This document shows positions 8,202-15,500 of a stretch of DNA of 27,921 nt, piece after piece. The position numbers were made by a program, and so were the translations under genes. A model generated the notes under the pieces. That model saw only the letters and a list, made by a program, of their open reading frames with translations. It searched no databases and was not told the origin of the DNA. Each line of letters starts with the position of its first letter. Position 1 is the stretch's first letter. The stretch is from CAZAJT01 sp964485585 (GTDB lineage: Bacteria; Patescibacteriota; Microgenomatia; UBA1406; GWC2-37-13), in NCBI GenBank assembly GCA_964485585.1, contig CAZAJT010000009.1, positions 1 to 27,921 on the forward strand. The letters are read 5' to 3'.

Positions 8202-9196
8202 AGGACATTCTCAAAAAGGAGCTTGTTTTTTCTTACTTCAAAGTAGAACGTGCCGATAAAAAGGAGGAGGGGGATAGCAAGAAGTACGCCTAAAACACCA
8301 CCGATCTTTCCACCGATAATGAGCGCGATCAGAGTAACGATGGGGTCAAGGCCGACCGCTTTCTTCATAACAAGGGGAACAATAAGAGTATTCTCCAACT
8401 GCTGAATGATAAAGTAAAGCGCCAGAGTAATAATCCCCGTTATCGGTGAAATTGATAAGCCGATCAATACCGCTGGAATTGCTGACAACGTCGGTCCCAA
8501 ATTCGGAACTACTTCGAACAATCCCGCCAGCACTGCTAAAGCAAGAGCATATTTCATACCGATAAGATTGAGTCCGAAAAAAGTAAGAAACCCTACAATG
8601 CACATTAAAGCTAACTCTCCCCAAAACCATGCGCTCATTCGGCGCTCTGCTTTCTCAAATATAAGATCTACAGCGTGCGCTTTTTCAGGGCTGACGAAGC
8701 GTTCAAGGAACCGCCGAATAATATTCTCTTCCATAAGAAAATAGAAGCCAAAAAAGAGGGTAGATACGAGAAAAATAACATTTGAGAAGAGTTTTCCAAC
8801 AATCTCAAGCGCCTGAGAAGTCACGTTGGGAAGATATTGAGTAAGAGAGTCTACCTGCAGTGATGATCTAATATTGGGATCTACCACGATCTCGCGAATA
8901 ATTCCGGGGAGGTTTCTTAACAAAGTGGTTGTTTCGGTAAGAATTGGTGGAAGAATAAGAGAAACAAGAAACACAATAGCAAGGATGAATAATAAATAAA
9001 TCATCACCGCTGCTAATTTTCGAGGGATTTGTAAGCGGTCAACCAGCATCCGCACTGCCGGACGCAGAGCGCTCATTAAAATAAACGCGATAAGAAGCGA
9101 GAACAGTAAATCCTTTATGATCCAGAGAAGATATATCCCCAGAAGAAATAGCACAGTGAATATGATTGTTTTTGGCGCAATCTCTATCGTTCGCAT
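8198..9196 (-). CDS. AI-2E family permease (PerM/TqsA/YdiK-like)
   Basis: This membrane protein of 332 residues (from ATG 9196) has about eight hydrophobic segments and the conserved C-terminal blocks of the AI-2E transporter family: LFEVVPNLGPTLSAIPAVLIGL, IQQLENTLIVPLVMKKAVGLDP and GGVLGVLLAIPLLLF. Members include quorum-signal exporters and Na+/H+ antiporters, so the transported substrate cannot be given. The frame is open to 9223 but the internal ATG is better: TATAGT (9203-9208 on the plus-strand coordinates) lies exactly six bases before it and the protein then begins RTIEIAPKTIIFTVL, as expected. Its 3' end lies 32 bases from the convergent ABC gene. Upstream is a cluster of three repeat families. 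Confidence 0.9.
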   Translation of the reverse strand: MRTIEIAPKTIIFTVLFLLGIYLLWIIKDLLFSLLIAFILMSALRPAVRMLVDRLQIPRKLAAVMIYLLFILAIVFLVSLILPPILTETTTLLRNLPGIIREIVVDPNIRSSLQVDSLTQYLPNVTSQALEIVGKLFSNVIFLVSTLFFGFYFLMEENIIRRFLERFVSPEKAHAVDLIFEKAERRMSAWFWGELALMCIVGFLTFFGLNLIGMKYALALAVLAGLFEVVPNLGPTLSAIPAVLIGLSISPITGIITLALYFIIQQLENTLIVPLVMKKAVGLDPIVTLIALIIGGKIGGVLGVLLAIPLLLFIGTFYFEVRKNKLLFENVL

Positions 9197-9220
9197 ATGA
9201 TTACTATACCATAGTAAATT

Positions 9221-9262
9221 CAAAGCTCAAATCGCAAAGCGCAAAACTTAACGATTTGCGAT
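9221..9262. repeat. Heptad array (CAAAGCT family) with hairpin
   Basis: Four heptamers, CAAAGCT, CAAATCG, CAAAGCG and CAAAACT (9221-9248), are followed by an inverse copy so that ATCGCAAA (9231-9238) can pair with TTTGCGAT (9255-9262). Confidence 0.75.
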
Positions 9263-9266
9263 GTAG

Positions 9267-9313
9267 ACCTGTCTTGCGGGCTCGCCTCGCTGAGTCGAAG
9301 CGGGCAGGCAGGT
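9267..9313. repeat. GC-rich palindromic repeat
   Basis: The element starts ACCTGTC and ends GGCAGGT, which pair with one G-U; inside are GCGGGC and GCGGGC/CTCGCCTCGC blocks. It is sharply GC-richer than its surroundings and resembles dispersed REP-like elements. Confidence 0.6.
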
Positions 9314-9342
9314 TTGACATTGAAATTTGAGATTTGAGATCC
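9313..9342. repeat. Heptad array (TTTGAGA family) supplying a -35 element
   Basis: TTTGACA, TTGAAA, TTTGAGA, TTTGAGA in a row. TTGAAA at 9320-9325 is 17 bases from TATGAT at 9343-9348, so this array seems to provide the -35 of the following gene. Confidence 0.6.
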
Positions 9343-9354
9343 TATGATGATAGT
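9343..9354 (+). promoter_or_regulatory. Leaderless-type promoter: TTGAAA-N17-TATGAT-N6-ATG
   Basis: The -10 TATGAT (9343-9348) is six bases before ATG 9355 and 17 bases after TTGAAA (9320-9325). Transcription would begin at or within a base of the start codon. This is the best complete promoter in the window. Confidence 0.6.
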
Positions 9355-9921
9355 ATGTACGAGTCCTCAACGGAACCTATTGAACATAACCCACAGGTGA
9401 TTTTTGCATGGAAAGCGCCGCTTCGCGCCTATAAGAAACGGGGTAAAAATATTCTTCGTTTTTATTTGGCGCTTACGTTACTTCTTTCGCTTATTGTATT
9501 TTTTTTCGGTGATAAGATTCTGCTTATTCCCATCTGGGCTATTCTGTTTCTTTTCTATGCGCTTACGATTACACCGCCTCCCGATGTAGAAAATAAAATA
9601 ACGAAGTTTGGCATCGAAACAGCAGGAGTTACGCTGCGGTGGGAAACACTATCTCATTTTTATTTTACCCGCAGATTTGATTTTACTATTCTGACAATCG
9701 TCACCCACGCTCCGTATTATTTTCATTCCTATCTGATTATTCCCAACGAAGAAATAAAAAATCGGGTAAAGAGTATTCTTTCAGAGCATCTTATTTATCA
9801 AGATAAACCGCATCAGACAATCACGGATAAAATGGTCAATTGGCTTTCCCGGTTGCTTCCGGATGATGACGACGCTACTCTATCATCTTTTTCCCAAAAA
9901 CCGGCGCCGACATCTCCTTGA
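9355..9921 (+). CDS. Two-TM protein of unknown function
   Basis: I do not recognise this 188-residue protein with certainty. Residues about 30-75 hold two closely spaced hydrophobic helices (FYLALTLLLSLIVFFFG and LLIPIWAILFLFYALTI). A soluble C-terminal part follows (VENKITKFGIETAGVTLRWETLSHFYF...), probably a beta-rich PH-like domain as in YcxB-type proteins; that comparison is only a guess. The end is acidic and low-complexity (LPDDDDATLSSF). The frame is open back to a TTG at 9334, but ATG 9355 follows TATGAT-N6 exactly and is preferred. Its last 47 bases overlap the convergent PIN gene. Confidence 0.75.
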   Translation: MYESSTEPIEHNPQVIFAWKAPLRAYKKRGKNILRFYLALTLLLSLIVFFFGDKILLIPIWAILFLFYALTITPPPDVENKITKFGIETAGVTLRWETLSHFYFTRRFDFTILTIVTHAPYYFHSYLIIPNEEIKNRVKSILSEHLIYQDKPHQTITDKMVNWLSRLLPDDDDATLSSFSQKPAPTSP

Positions 9922-10492
9922 CGCCAAAAACCCGTCCCCAGCGAAGCACCCCCTCATCAGTACTTACTAAAAACCCTTCAATTTCTTTTGCAAGCATAAT
10001 AAGCTCTAAGTCAGCAACACTATCAAGAAATCCAAAGCGGGTAGCCTGGCGGTACCGCATACGGAATCGTTTGACAACAGGCCCCAAAACCATCTCGAAC
10101 TGCTTTTTGTCCGATAAGCTCTGTTGCGCCATCTGTTTTGCAGCTTGTACAATTTCTTCTTCTGCTATCGTTTGCCCCCGATAATTACGATTACGAACAT
10201 CATCAATGATCTGCCACACTATCGCAGCAGAAAGCTGGGCAGTATGAAGATCAGGAGATTTCACGGTAATAGTTGAAAGAAAGTCTCTTATGAAGCCCTG
10301 TGACTTATCTTCAAAGAAACTTAAAAATTCATCTATAATTCGGGGCGGCATTAAAAACTCCACCTGCCGATTCGCTTTCACAGTTCGTATAGCTTTCGTG
10401 AGAACGATTACCACATCTTCGGTAGTTTTACCTATTCCTAAGCCCCCTTCCATATTGAAAAATAGATTCGTGTCTAATACGTAGCGTTCCAT
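9875..10492 (-). CDS. PIN-domain protein, UPF0278 / RNA ligase partner-like
   Basis: A 205-residue protein with a PIN-type nuclease layout: YVLDTNLFFN at the N-terminus (Asp7), a central helical part with an acidic pair (EEEIV), and FLDSVADLELIMLAKEIEGFLVSTDEGVLRW near the C-terminus, giving the clustered acidic residues for metal binding. Length and the D-LEL-MLAKE...STDEG segment match the UPF0278 family, known mainly from archaea and often encoded next to an ATP-dependent RNA ligase. No such ligase is in this window. It is likely a ribonuclease or an inactive nucleic-acid partner. No antitoxin-like small gene adjoins it, so a VapBC pair is unlikely. TATGAT lies exactly six bases before the ATG. 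The 3' ends overlap by 47 bases with the preceding gene. Confidence 0.8.
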   Translation of the reverse strand: MERYVLDTNLFFNMEGGLGIGKTTEDVVIVLTKAIRTVKANRQVEFLMPPRIIDEFLSFFEDKSQGFIRDFLSTITVKSPDLHTAQLSAAIVWQIIDDVRNRNYRGQTIAEEEIVQAAKQMAQQSLSDKKQFEMVLGPVVKRFRMRYRQATRFGFLDSVADLELIMLAKEIEGFLVSTDEGVLRWGRVFGVKEMSAPVFGKKMIE

Positions 10493-10553
10493 GTCTCTAT
10501 CATATCATATGACTCGATGGTAGATATTAGATAAAGTATATTCAAAATTTGTG

Positions 10554-10588
10554 ATCCAACATCCAGCATCTAAGATCCAGCATCTAAT
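10554..10588. repeat. Heptad array (ATCCAGC/ATCTAAG family)
   Basis: Five perfect-length heptamers: ATCCAAC, ATCCAGC, ATCTAAG, ATCCAGC, ATCTAAT. They lie in the 279-base space between the PIN gene and nrdR. The rest of that space holds the nrdR control region and otherwise nothing I recognise. Confidence 0.8.
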
Positions 10589-10680
10589 ATTCGTTCAACA
10601 ATTTTTTGTGACTCGTATCACGAGATCTCACATCACGGCTAGAAGTTTCTCATGATGTAGTTTGTTTGTAGAATGATCTC

Positions 10681-10740
10681 TTGTCTAAACACAGGTAGTG
10701 TTATACAGTGAATTGTAACACCAAATATGTAGTTACAATT
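10681..10740 (+). promoter_or_regulatory. nrdR promoter with two NrdR-box-like sites
   Basis: ACACCAAATATGTAGT (10718-10733) fits the NrdR box (ACAC-N-ATAT-N-GTGT type) and lies inside a longer imperfect palindrome, AATTGTAAC (10711-10719) pairing with GTTACAATT (10732-10740). A weaker site, TAAACACAGGTAGTGT (10686-10701), starts exactly 32 bases earlier, the usual three-helical-turn spacing of paired boxes. TATACA (10702-10707) between them may be the -10, with TTGTCT (10681-10686) as -35, although the 15-base spacer is short. AGTTACAATT recurs at 10750-10759. This implies autoregulation by NrdR in response to dATP/ATP. Confidence 0.6.
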
Positions 10741-10771
10741 AATTTAATTAGTTACAATTGGTTCTGGCTAG

Positions 10772-11218
10772 ATGAATTGTACTTTTTGCACGCACACTGA
10801 CACCGAAGTCATAGAAACACGACTTTCAGAGGATGGACGAGTAATACGGCGCAGAAGAACCTGTCCAAAATGCCAAAAACGATTCACTACCTATGAGCGG
10901 GTGGAGGAATCGCCACTTTTGGTGATGAAACGCGACAGCAGGCGCGAGCGATTTGAGAGAGAGAAATTGATGCGCGGAATACTGAAGGCGGTCGGGAAAA
11001 CGACTGTCTCAGCTCAACAGGTTGAACGCATTGTTTCTGAGATTGAAATCGAACTGAAACAATCAGATTCAACCGAGGTAGCAAGCGACACTATCGGTAG
11101 CCTTGTTGCAGAAAAATTAAAATCGCTTGATAAGGTCGCATATATTCGATTCGCTTCGGTATTCAGAAGATTTGTCGATGTAGAAGATTTTGGGAGAGAA
11201 TTGAAAAAATTGCTGTAG
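10772..11218 (+). CDS. nrdR: Transcriptional repressor NrdR
   Basis: NrdR senses dATP/ATP and represses ribonucleotide reductase genes. The 148-residue protein has the N-terminal zinc ribbon with Cys3/Cys6 and Cys31/Cys34 (CTFC...CPKC), the Arg-rich DNA-binding segment RVIRRRRTCPKCQKRF, and an ATP-cone starting LVMKRDSRRERFEREKLMRGILKA (about 50-75). The C-terminal VAYIRFASVFRRFVDVEDF is characteristic. It is followed 76 bases later by nrdJ on the same strand, its expected target. Candidate operator sites lie upstream of nrdR itself; only weak similarity (direct repeats of TTACAAAAT at 11238 and 11261) is seen before nrdJ. Confidence 0.97.
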   Translation: MNCTFCTHTDTEVIETRLSEDGRVIRRRRTCPKCQKRFTTYERVEESPLLVMKRDSRRERFEREKLMRGILKAVGKTTVSAQQVERIVSEIEIELKQSDSTEVASDTIGSLVAEKLKSLDKVAYIRFASVFRRFVDVEDFGRELKKLL

Positions 11219-11294
11219 GCGGGCTATTACCTATTTATTACAAAATAGCGCTTTCTGCTGTTACAAAATTGTTATAATTTAAAACTCAAGCCAT
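11219..11294 (+). promoter_or_regulatory. nrdJ promoter region
   Basis: TATAAT at 11273-11278 lies 16 bases before the nrdJ ATG. TTACAAAAT occurs twice (11238-11246 and 11261-11269), and TTACAAAATTGTTATAA is a loose palindrome overlapping the -10. These may be NrdR contacts but do not match the box well. No strong -35 is seen. Confidence 0.35.
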
Positions 11295-14200
11295 ATGAAA
11301 CTAACCGGTGTATCAGAAAAGGTATTCTTAGACCGCTATTCCTTGAAAGATCAGGCGGGAAATCCTGTGGAAAAAACTCCGCAGGAAATGTGGCGACGCA
11401 TTGCAAAAGCAGTCGCACAAGTCGAATCAAAAGAGAACCGTAAGAGGTGGGAGAAGGATTTTTACCAAGCCATGGAAGACTTTAAATATATTCCGGGAGG
11501 AAGAATACTGGCGGGCGCCGGCACCGGCTACTCAGTAACATTTTACAATTGCTTTGTCATTCCCTCACCAAAAGATGCGCGCGATGGCATCCTTGAGACA
11601 CTGAAACAAATGGTTGAGATCATGGCGCACGGCGGGGGGGTCGGCATTAATCTTTCATCGCTTCGACCGCGGGGAGCGCGGGTAAAAAAAGTCAACGGAT
11701 TTTCTTCTGGTCCCTGTAATTGGGCTGAGCTTTTCTCACTTGCGACCAAAGATATTATCCAACAGGGCGGCACCAGGCGGGGAGCGCTTATGCTCATGCT
11801 CTGGGACTGGCATCCCGATTTAGAGGAATTCATCACAGTAAAACAAGACTTAAGCCGCATTAATGGCGCCAACTTATCACTCTGTATCTCCGATACTTTT
11901 ATGGAAGCTGTCAAGCGCGATGGAGACTGGCCACTCGTGTTTCCTGATACCACTGATCCAGAATATGATGAGAAGTGGGATGGCGATCTGGAAATATGGA
12001 AAAGACTGGGTAAAAAAGTTATTGTTCATAAAATCGTAAAGGCGCGTAAAATATGGGATCTTATCGCTGAGGCTGCGTGGCGATCGGCCGAGCCCGGAGT
12101 GGTTTTTATGGAGCGCTACAATAAAATGCACAACAATTATTACTGGAATCGCATTAATTGTGTAAATCCTTGCGTAACCGCCAATACTCTTGTTGCTACT
12201 ACTAATGGCCTCAAAACCATAGGGAAACTCTATGAAGAAGGATCACCGTCTAGAGTGGTTGTGAACGGCAAAGACTATCTCTCAACCGCAGTGAAGTTTA
12301 CCGGAGTTAAACCTGTTTATAGTCTAAAAACAAAGGAAGGATACGGACTACGATTAACAAAAGATCATAAGGTGTTTACAACGAGAGGAAAAATTGAGGC
12401 GGGGAAACTACAATCGGGTGATAAAATTCTTCTTTCTACAGGAGGTTACTTCGGAGTACGAGGAAACCTCAACGAAGGTAAAGTGTTAGGATGGCTTGTC
12501 GGCGACGGCTCGATTAAAAGTGACGTTGCTACTCTTTATTTTTACAAAGAAGAAAAAAAAGAACTCGCTCCGCAATTTGCTACCTTCGTACAAAAGATGA
12601 TCGAGGGAGAAGAAATAACGGTGAGATCATATCTTCCTATTACTGCCCAGTATATTAACCATGAAGATAAAGCAGTAATCGAATCGGTGCGGTTATGGAG
12701 AATTGCTCATAATTATGGCCTGTCTCATAAGAATAAATATCAAGTACCAGAAGCGGTGTTTGAGGGTTCGGAAGAATTTCAAAGAGGTTTTTTGCAGGGT
12801 TTGTTTTCAAGCGACGGTACAGTAATAGGTAATCCCGCAAAAGGAGTTAGCATACGGTTAACTTCTATAAGCTTTGATCTTCTTGCTCAAACGCAGCGAC
12901 TACTCCTCAACTTCGGAATATTCAGTAAAATTTATACAAACCGCAGGGCAGCGGGCGAGCGCCTACTACCTGATGGGAATGGAGGATTAAAATCGTTTAT
13001 GTGTCAAGCTTATCATGAATTAGTGATCTCTAAGGAAAGCATTCTCAAGTTTGCCGCATTGGTAGGGTTTTTACAAGAAAGGAAACAGCAAAAACTCCAA
13101 AGCCTTCTTGCCCTTTATCACCGTGGTCCGTATCGCGAGTCATTAACTGCTACCTTTGTTAACCTTGAGAAAGACGGAATAGAAAAGGTGTTCGATATAA
13201 CCGTAGCCGATATCCACCGATTTTCTGCAAATGGAATCGTTGTTTCTAATTGTGGGGAAGAGGGTTTGCCGCCGTGGGGTGTTTGCAACCTCGGTTCAAT
13301 TAATCTTTCGGCGCTCGTCAAGTTTGATGAGGTCGACAAAAAAGGTACGTTTGATTTTACAGAACTAAAAAAAATTGTGCACTCCGCAGTACGTTTTCAG
13401 GATAATGTCGTAGATATGGATCCGTACATCTTTGAAGGAATCAGGAAAACACAGTTTGAGGGTGAACGAAGAATTGGGTTAGGCACCATGGGTTTGGGAG
13501 ATGCATTAATCAAGCTCCATCTGCGTTATGGCTCAGAGGAAGGACTCACGTTTGTTGAGAAGGTCTATAAACTGATCCGCGATGAGGCGTATCGTGCATC
13601 GGTTGAACTCGCACAAGAGAAAGGAGTGTTCCCGAAGTTTGACAAGCGCCTTTTTCCAAAAAGCAGATTTATTCAACAGCTACCAAACGAAGTGCAGAGC
13701 GAGATTAAAAAACATGGGGTAAGAAACTCGGTAATTCTAATGCAGGCACCAACCGGTTCCACATCGCTTATGGCCAATACTACTTCAGGTATTGAACCAG
13801 TGTATGAATTTGAGTTTATTCGCCGTGATCGGCTCGGCACCCATATCATGCGTCACCATCTCTACGATCAGTGGTGTCAGAAACATGGAGAGGAACTGAA
13901 AGCAGGCGCGGTCAAGAAACCCGACTGGTTTGTATCTGCCAACGACCTTACGCCGGAAGACCATGTACGAGTACAGGCAGCAATACAAAAATATGTAGAC
14001 GCATCAATCTCGAAAACGGTTAACGCACCGAATGCTCACGCGGTTGAGGATGTAAAAAAGCTATACACGCTCGCGTACGAGCTTGGTTTAAAAGGTGTTA
14101 CGTATATGAGAGATGGGTCGAGACCGGGGGTGCTTGAGAGGAAAGCGGAGAAAAAAGCAGATGCACCAAAAGCACCTGAGTTTCCGGTACAACCGCGACC

Positions 14201-14738
14201 CATGGTAGTAAATGGCTCAACGTATAAAATTAACACGCCGGTGGGCACCGCGTTTATCACGGTTAATACCAATGAAAAGAACGAACCGTTGGAAGTATTC
14301 ATTAATGTGGGGAAAGCGGGGACTGACGTCTATGCTATGGCAACCGGTCTGGGAAGAATCATCTCTTTAACGCTGCGATTCAACTCGTCGCTTTCTCCCC
14401 GTGAGCGGGTGAAGGAGATTATTGATCAACTGCAGGGAATTGGAGGAGCACGCACATTGGGATTTGGAAAGGAGCGTATTCGAAGTCTTCCTGATGCTGT
14501 TGCTAAAGTGCTTTCTATACACTTTAAGTTCAACGGTCATGCCGAAACTCACGTCAAAGAACAATTGGCGTCTCGCCCGAAGTTGGTGGGCGAAGAAACA
14601 CAACCGCCTCTTATCCAAACACAGATGCAAGAACCCGCAATGAGAACGCTTGATCTTTGCCCAGCCTGTGGGGAAGCCACATTCGCCCATGAGGAAGGAT
14701 GCGCTAAATGCTACAGTTGTGGTTACGCCCAGTGTTAA
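11295..14738 (+). CDS. nrdJ: Adenosylcobalamin-dependent ribonucleotide reductase (class II) with intein
   Basis: NrdJ reduces ribonucleotides to deoxyribonucleotides with a thiyl radical generated from adenosylcobalamin, so it works without oxygen. The 1147-residue precursor contains FYNCFV (the N-side redox Cys), HGGGVGINLSSLRPRG, the N-x-C-x-E active-site motif as NPCGE, CNLGSINLSAL, and MQAPTGSTSLMANTTSGIEP. The C-terminal region has a domain seen in NrdJ_Z proteins and a terminal zinc-ribbon (CPACGEATFAHEEGCAKCYSCGYAQC) that holds the shuttle cysteines. A 360-residue intein (residues 293-652) splits NP from CGE; the spliced protein would be 787 residues. Downstream by 3 bases is the adenosyltransferase that makes its cofactor; upstream is nrdR. 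No class I or III enzyme is present in the window. Confidence 0.97.
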   Translation: MKLTGVSEKVFLDRYSLKDQAGNPVEKTPQEMWRRIAKAVAQVESKENRKRWEKDFYQAMEDFKYIPGGRILAGAGTGYSVTFYNCFVIPSPKDARDGILETLKQMVEIMAHGGGVGINLSSLRPRGARVKKVNGFSSGPCNWAELFSLATKDIIQQGGTRRGALMLMLWDWHPDLEEFITVKQDLSRINGANLSLCISDTFMEAVKRDGDWPLVFPDTTDPEYDEKWDGDLEIWKRLGKKVIVHKIVKARKIWDLIAEAAWRSAEPGVVFMERYNKMHNNYYWNRINCVNPCVTANTLVATTNGLKTIGKLYEEGSPSRVVVNGKDYLSTAVKFTGVKPVYSLKTKEGYGLRLTKDHKVFTTRGKIEAGKLQSGDKILLSTGGYFGVRGNLNEGKVLGWLVGDGSIKSDVATLYFYKEEKKELAPQFATFVQKMIEGEEITVRSYLPITAQYINHEDKAVIESVRLWRIAHNYGLSHKNKYQVPEAVFEGSEEFQRGFLQGLFSSDGTVIGNPAKGVSIRLTSISFDLLAQTQRLLLNFGIFSKIYTNRRAAGERLLPDGNGGLKSFMCQAYHELVISKESILKFAALVGFLQERKQQKLQSLLALYHRGPYRESLTATFVNLEKDGIEKVFDITVADIHRFSANGIVVSNCGEEGLPPWGVCNLGSINLSALVKFDEVDKKGTFDFTELKKIVHSAVRFQDNVVDMDPYIFEGIRKTQFEGERRIGLGTMGLGDALIKLHLRYGSEEGLTFVEKVYKLIRDEAYRASVELAQEKGVFPKFDKRLFPKSRFIQQLPNEVQSEIKKHGVRNSVILMQAPTGSTSLMANTTSGIEPVYEFEFIRRDRLGTHIMRHHLYDQWCQKHGEELKAGAVKKPDWFVSANDLTPEDHVRVQAAIQKYVDASISKTVNAPNAHAVEDVKKLYTLAYELGLKGVTYMRDGSRPGVLERKAEKKADAPKAPEFPVQPRPMVVNGSTYKINTPVGTAFITVNTNEKNEPLEVFINVGKAGTDVYAMATGLGRIISLTLRFNSSLSPRERVKEIIDQLQGIGGARTLGFGKERIRSLPDAVAKVLSIHFKFNGHAETHVKEQLASRPKLVGEETQPPLIQTQMQEPAMRTLDLCPACGEATFAHEEGCAKCYSCGYAQC
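12171..13250 (+). other. LAGLIDADG intein within NrdJ
   Basis: The intein runs from Cys1 (residue 293; CVTANTLVATTNG, block A) to Asn (residue 652; DIHRFSANGIVVSN, blocks F and G), followed by Cys+1 of the C-extein. Block B is TKDH (355-358). Two LAGLIDADG-type motifs retain their acidic residues: LGWLVGDGS (Asp404) and LQGLFSSDGT (Asp507), so the homing endonuclease may be active. The residue before the terminal Asn is Ser, not the usual His. Insertion is between NP and CGE, so the catalytic radical Cys is also the splicing nucleophile. Confidence 0.95.
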
Positions 14739-14741
14739 TTT

Positions 14742-15275
14742 ATGTCCATCTACACCAAAACCGGCGATAGAGGGAAAACGTCACTTTTTGGAGGAAAACG
14801 TTTGTCAAAAGCGTGTCTCCAAATCGAAGCATATGGATCTCTTGACGAACTCACAAGCATCATTGGATTACTCGCAGCAAAAGAAAGTCGGAAAAAAGTG
14901 CAATCCTTCCTTCAGCACATACAAAAAGATCTCTATCAAATCATGAGCCTTCTTTCCGGCGCAGATCTCAATCTGACATTGATCTCCCAGCGAACAATAG
15001 CTCTTGAGCAAGAGATTGATATCTTAGAGAAAAGATTGCCAAAACTAACGCGTTTTATCCTTCCCGGGGGCACTGAACGATCGTCGCTCACCCATCTTGC
15101 TCGAGCTATTTGTCGTCGTGCAGAACGACAAGTAGTAACGTTTTTCCAAGAAGAAAAAACTTCTGGTATCCTGCTTGAAAATAAACCAATAATTCTTCAA
15201 TACTTAAATCGCTTGTCCGACTTCCTCTTTATGTTCGCCCGCCGATACGCGCGCGGTAAAGAAATTCTTACATAA
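14742..15275 (+). CDS. ATP:cob(I)alamin adenosyltransferase, PduO type
   Basis: This enzyme attaches adenosine from ATP to cob(I)alamin to make adenosylcobalamin. All signature motifs of the PduO/MMAB family are visible in the 177-residue protein: YTKTGDRGKTSLFGG at the N-terminus (ATP loop), AYGSLDELTSIIGLL (about 31-45), RFILPGGTERSSLTHLARAICRRAERQV (about 103-130) and YLNRLSDFLFMFARR near the end. It starts three bases after the nrdJ stop, so it is cotranscribed and probably translationally coupled. The context gives a clear job: supplying the cofactor for NrdJ. No B12 synthesis genes are in the window, which suggests salvage of corrinoids. Confidence 0.96.
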   Translation: MSIYTKTGDRGKTSLFGGKRLSKACLQIEAYGSLDELTSIIGLLAAKESRKKVQSFLQHIQKDLYQIMSLLSGADLNLTLISQRTIALEQEIDILEKRLPKLTRFILPGGTERSSLTHLARAICRRAERQVVTFFQEEKTSGILLENKPIILQYLNRLSDFLFMFARRYARGKEILT

Positions 15276-15341
15276 ACAAACTTCTCTTGCATTTTTCGTT
15301 CTGACTCGGTAATCTTATTGGTGGCATTTTATTATTTGCAC

Positions 15342-15474
15342 GCTTTGGTACGAGCCATTTCCTGATAGTGTCGGGAGAGAAGGCTCAACCTTGAGTTAAT
15401 CGAAGGAGTAACGGGAATACGGTGAAAATCCGTAACTGTGCCGCAGCGGTGAAAGTCCGAAGACCGACCAAAGC
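15342..15474 (+). ncRNA. Cobalamin riboswitch
   Basis: The conserved core is present: GGGAATACGGTGAAAATCCG, then TAACTGTGCCGCAGCGGTGA, and the B12 box AGTCCGAAGACCGACC at 15454-15469. A closing helix forms between GCTTTGGT (15342-15349) and ACCAAAGC (15467-15474). The aptamer ends 26 bases before the ATG of the next gene. In that stretch CCC...GGG (CCCCGAGCAGGG) can form a small hairpin over the likely ribosome site AGGGA, suggesting control of translation. There is no terminator, so adenosylcobalamin would probably block ribosome access to the downstream gene. The family assignment is from conserved motifs; the switching mechanism is inferred. Confidence 0.93.
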
Positions 15475-15500
15475 TTTATGCCCCGAGCAGGGAATCATTT

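Noticed and set aside
9875..10492. VapC toxin of a toxin-antitoxin pair
   Set aside because: The protein is longer than VapC (205 residues), fits UPF0278 better, and no antitoxin gene adjoins it.
10554..10588. CRISPR-like repeat
   Set aside because: The heptamers are contiguous with no spacers and there are no cas genes in the window.
11238..11278. NrdR boxes in front of nrdJ
   Set aside because: The TTACAAAAT direct repeats are 23 bases apart and do not fit the box consensus or the usual 31-32 base spacing.
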